Below the pieces are notes generated by a model. That model made no database searches. It was given only the letters and a program-made list of their open reading frames with translations, and was not told the origin of the DNA. A stretch of DNA of 64,000 nt from contig MU394139.1 in the NCBI GenBank assembly GCA_022578605.1, positions 62,001-126,000 on the forward strand, given 5' to 3'. This document shows positions 60,709 to 64,000 of this stretch, in pieces; the stretch's first letter is position 1; every line of letters begins with the position of its first letter. Source of the DNA: Camillea tinctor (lineage: Eukaryota > Ascomycota > Sordariomycetes > Xylariales > Xylariaceae). Made by a program: the position numbers and the translations under genes.

Positions 60709-62743
60709 ATGGAGATGGACATGGAGCAGCCAGACCAACCAGGCCAGCTAGGCCCACCAGACACCGCTACCGTTACCGCACCGCTACAACCAATCTCCCC
60801 CGATCGTGTTAACCAACAAAGAGAAACCCCTATACCCTTCCTATCACCATCACGTTCAGGCGAGTCCCGCGATAGCGACGTGCACGACAAGATACGTCAA
60901 TTCAACAGCCTGGCTCATCTTGGTCGGAACGGAACCGCCAACATGACCAAGCAACTCGAGCGAAAGACGGCCGACGCTGCCCTCAAGCGCGCCATGATGG
61001 GACGGGAGGAGGCAGAAACGGAGATGCGCCGCTACAGAGACGAGGCCCGGTCGCTTCGCAAACAGATCGACGAGGGTCGCGAGAGAGAACGCAAAGTGGG
61101 CGAGAGATTGGAGACGGTCATGGTCGGTTTGACGCGATGCCGCAACATTGGGGTTATCCCAGAGTAAACATGCTGATTGTTGTTTTTGATCAAAATAGGA
61201 GAGTTATGGCCGAGCCAAAGAAACCTACTCGCACACCCAAGCCATATGGGAAAAAGAGATCCGACGAGCCCGCAAAGAAACCTTCAAGTCGCAATCCTCC
61301 ATTGTCAAGTTGCAGGAGGAACTGAAGACGGCCCGAAGTACCTCTAAGGCTCTCGAAGAATGCCTCGAGCGCGAAAAAGAACTTAGCAAATCCCGAGAAC
61401 AGGAGGCCTTCGCCTCCCGCTACCACCTGGCCGGCCTTCAGGACGAGCTTGCTAAAGCCCTCGAGAAGATCAAGCATGTTGAAGAAGAGCGTGATGCCTT
61501 CAAGGCCGCTGCTAAGAGCGAAGAGGTTGCCCGCATCGCCGCCGAGGGTCGTCTGCCCCTACCTCCCGAGGAACCCGACAGCGAGTTTGCATCGCCGAAA
61601 AGACCGAGGGAGCCGCTATCTGCCGTCGACATCGTGTCGTCGGCCGCCAGCGAAGCCGAGATCGAGGAGCTCACGCGACTCTGGCAATGGGAGAAGCAGA
61701 GAGCCGATCGCACTCAGGAACACCTCGAGTTTGTCCAGGCTGAGTGCGAGCTACGCTGCTGCCCCTGCGCCAAATCACGCTCTTCCCGACGAAGCCTCCG
61801 GAGCAGCCTACGATCCTCCACCCGCAAGGAGCGGACTGGCCCCATTCCCATCGTCGACCCGTCGGATCTGATGATACTAGGCGAAAAGCCTGCATCCCGA
61901 GAACAGTCTCCTCAGACTGAAGACAGGCCTCAAGAAGCCCAACCAAAGACGTCAGTGCCTGAGCCTACACAAGCGCCGATCAAGAAGATTGAGAGATCGC
62001 AAAGGCCTAACGAGAAGAGAGAACAGCGTCGATCTACCATTTTCGTCCCCTCTGAGGGGATATTCCGCACTATCTCCCAGGAGCAGCTAGAGGCCATGGA
62101 CACGGTCGATGAGTCTATACCTCGACCACCGGCTCACGCCCACTCCCAATCCGTCCAGTCGGCGCACTCGACGCATTCCGCTCACTCCGCTCACTCCGCT
62201 CACTCGATTTACTCACGTACCCCCTCTGTCGAACCACCCTCGTTTGCCATGATGGTTCAAGAGCGGACCTCCTTGCTATCACTCCTCAACGCCCCTCGCG
62301 AGAGTGAAGCACACTCGACCCTCATCGATATCCCCACCGTACCCGACGATTCTCACGCCTACCGGTCAGAATACGAACGAAGCCAGTCTGGGCTAGATGC
62401 TCGCGTTTCGCAATCCTGTTCTGAACCAGAACCCTCCGTACCGTTCTACACCGTAACGACGACGACCACAGTGCCTATCCGCGACGAGAACGTTCGATCC
62501 CACACAGACCCTGTACCGCAATCCGTTAGCAGTCACCGCGCGCCTTCGTTTGACGTGAACAACCCCGCACTGATACCCACTATGACACGCGAGGAAGCCC
62601 TAGCCCAGATTAGGGAGCGAAGGGGCCGGGCCCGTAGTGCAGCTCAAGGTGCCATGACTCCGCGGAGACAGATGGTATCCGGCCTAGGCGACCGCAATGT
62701 CAGCGCGCCGGCCGGTCACACCACTGGGAACGGGCGGTCCTAG
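60709..62743 (+). CDS. Coiled-coil protein of unknown function
   Basis: The ATG at 60709 follows an AAATAAATAAATA leader. Exon 1 runs to about 61122 and exon 2 is 61199-62743 (about 652 aa). The acceptor at 61197-61198 is clear. The donor is not: the phase-correct GT at 61123 (GTCGGT) is used here, and 61117 would also fit. The GTAAAC at 61164 would break the frame. A short Pro/Ser-rich start is followed by HDKIRQFNSLAHLGRNG, then about 170 residues of charged heptad-rich coiled coil. Next comes a conserved-looking LTRLWQWEKQRADRTQEHLE leading to ECELRCCPC near residue 315. The rest is disordered and Ser/Pro-rich with a tandem HSA repeat (about residue 458). The overall plan suggests a cytoskeletal or septal scaffold, but the family is not identified. 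Confidence 0.83.
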
Positions 62744-64000
62744 GCGGGCAAATACCTGTTGTGGATCATTACGAGACGAGGAACAGCCTGAGACTTGACT
62801 TATATATATATACGTGGAGAGGTCTTGGCTTCGTATGCTTGTATCTTCTAGTACATGTGCTTGTTTGTTTTTTTCTGTTTCGAAAAAACGGAGTAGGATC
62901 GGAAGGCAGAGATACCAAATATTCCCCCTTCGTGCATTCATTTTTCATGTTCAATTTTCATTTATATCAACTTGGTTTTCCTCCTGTTTTATTCCTTGTT
63001 TCACCCTCTCAACCACCGCTGAACATAACCTTAGAGGTCAGGAGAAAGGGAAATATGGGACCAAAGAGTGGAAGATAAAAACTACATAATTGCATAACCG
63101 GTTTGGATTCGGACTGGGGATGGATTCGAGCAACGACTTTCTTTTCTTTTCTTTTTTTTTCTTTTCTCTCTTTTCCCACTCGTTGCATTTTCATAGGCCA
63201 TTACGGATTCAAGGGATGGTGTTTTTCTTTTTCTCTTTTTTCTACTTCAGGAATACAAGGGAAGGGAAAGGGGAGGGGGGGATAAGGAGGGGGGATGTGG
63301 TAGATGAGTGGAGTAAAGGCGTCCTTTTTTCTTTCTTTTGCTGGTTTTTATTATTCTCGGCGGGAGAGGAATGGATGAAGGGAAGGAAAGGATATGATAG
63401 GAAAGAGGATGGAGGGTGGAGGGTGGAATAAAGGAAGGGCCTATTACTACTACTACTACTTTGCTCAAGCTACATTTTTCTCTTTTCGTCTTTTACTTCA
63501 TGACTTTTTTTTCCCCTTCTAGTTTCGGTTTTATATAATCCTTCTGAATGCTCCTGATTATGAGAAAATACCTTACCACACACTACTTATTACCGATCGA
63601 TGAATCCTCCGGATACTTGTTTTAATTCTTGGAATCTTCGCTTCTTTGCTGTTCACGCGGCCTTTTTCTCTAAGAGTGGTTAATGCCCCGATCTTTGGTC
63701 CTGGTGGCGAGTTATACAGTGATGGATTTGAGTCGGGTTCCGAAAGGGGAGAGGAAGTGGGGTTGAGTCAAATATAGTTGAGGAAGGGGGCGATGGAGTG
63801 CATGATAGCCATGAGGATGAAGTTGAAGTTGGATGATGGGATTAATTGATTGACTGATGGAGTAGAGGTGGGCTTTGAGTTCATTGATGGGGTTTAGATG
63901 TGTATATATGATAGGTTACTTGACTGAATAAAGGGGAGCAGGGTTATATTATAATGCATAATTAGAGTTTGCGACTGAAAGATCATTCATCTTCAGTACG
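62744..64000. other. Downstream spacer to window end
   Basis: No gene supported. It is C/T-rich and G/A-rich by turns (63120-63260, 63260-63430), with a TAC microsatellite at about 63447-63460. Short frames here reflect these runs. Confidence 0.5.

Noticed and set aside
1..64000. CRISPR array, prokaryotic operon or phage content
   Set aside because: Introns, eukaryotic families and absence of regular spacer repeats exclude these.

Overview
The window is nuclear DNA of a filamentous ascomycete (Pezizomycotina, probably Sordariomycetes; the class is inference). Genes are split by introns of about 50-80 nt with GTAAGT-type donors. Protein families are typical of such fungi: a perilipin of the CAP20/MPL1 type, a Prm10-like ThrE protein, a secreted GH43 enzyme, a STAND/NLR remnant and mycosporine-type genes. 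Spacers are long and AT-rich, with CT-rich leaders, TAGGTA-type motifs and G or C homopolymers. Gene density is low: seven confident intact genes, one weaker intact gene model, a few doubtful reading frames and two broken genes in 64 kb. No rRNA, tRNA or CRISPR array was recognised.

Left end (0.1-4.8 kb): a sugar-phosphate cyclase of the desmethyl-4-deoxygadusol synthase type (five exons) is followed on the same strand by an ATP-grasp ligase with hydrophobic segments at both ends. These are the first and third enzymes expected for mycosporine synthesis. The O-methyltransferase that usually acts between them is not in the window. A small unknown gene converges on them. At 6.3-9.2 kb (minus) lies a five-exon DENN/AEX-3 protein with a coiled-coil tail.

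Centre (9.2-43.7 kb): a run of more than 23 kb without a convincing coding gene separates the DENN gene from the Prm10-like gene (32.9-35.6 kb). It holds two well-delimited non-autonomous transposons: a 301-bp TA-flanked element at 9.9 kb, and a 527-bp long-TIR element at 19.1 kb with a 12-bp flanking direct repeat. It also holds a 66-bp imperfect palindrome and diverged repeat modules. Another gene-poor stretch runs from 35.6 to 43.8 kb.

Right part (43.8-64 kb): an RRM-like protein (minus), a possible small cysteine-containing ORF, a frame-disrupted C-terminal fragment of a NACHT/NLR protein, a GH43 glycosidase gene interrupted by a 240-bp MITE, a perilipin gene and a coiled-coil protein gene. 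The GH43 insertion has 34-bp TIRs and a 5-bp target duplication. Removing the element and one duplication copy gives one continuous 522-codon frame, so element boundaries and gene inactivation are both read directly from the sequence. Repeat modules near the NLR fragment recur near 22.5-23.1 kb, which suggests a shared decayed repeat family.
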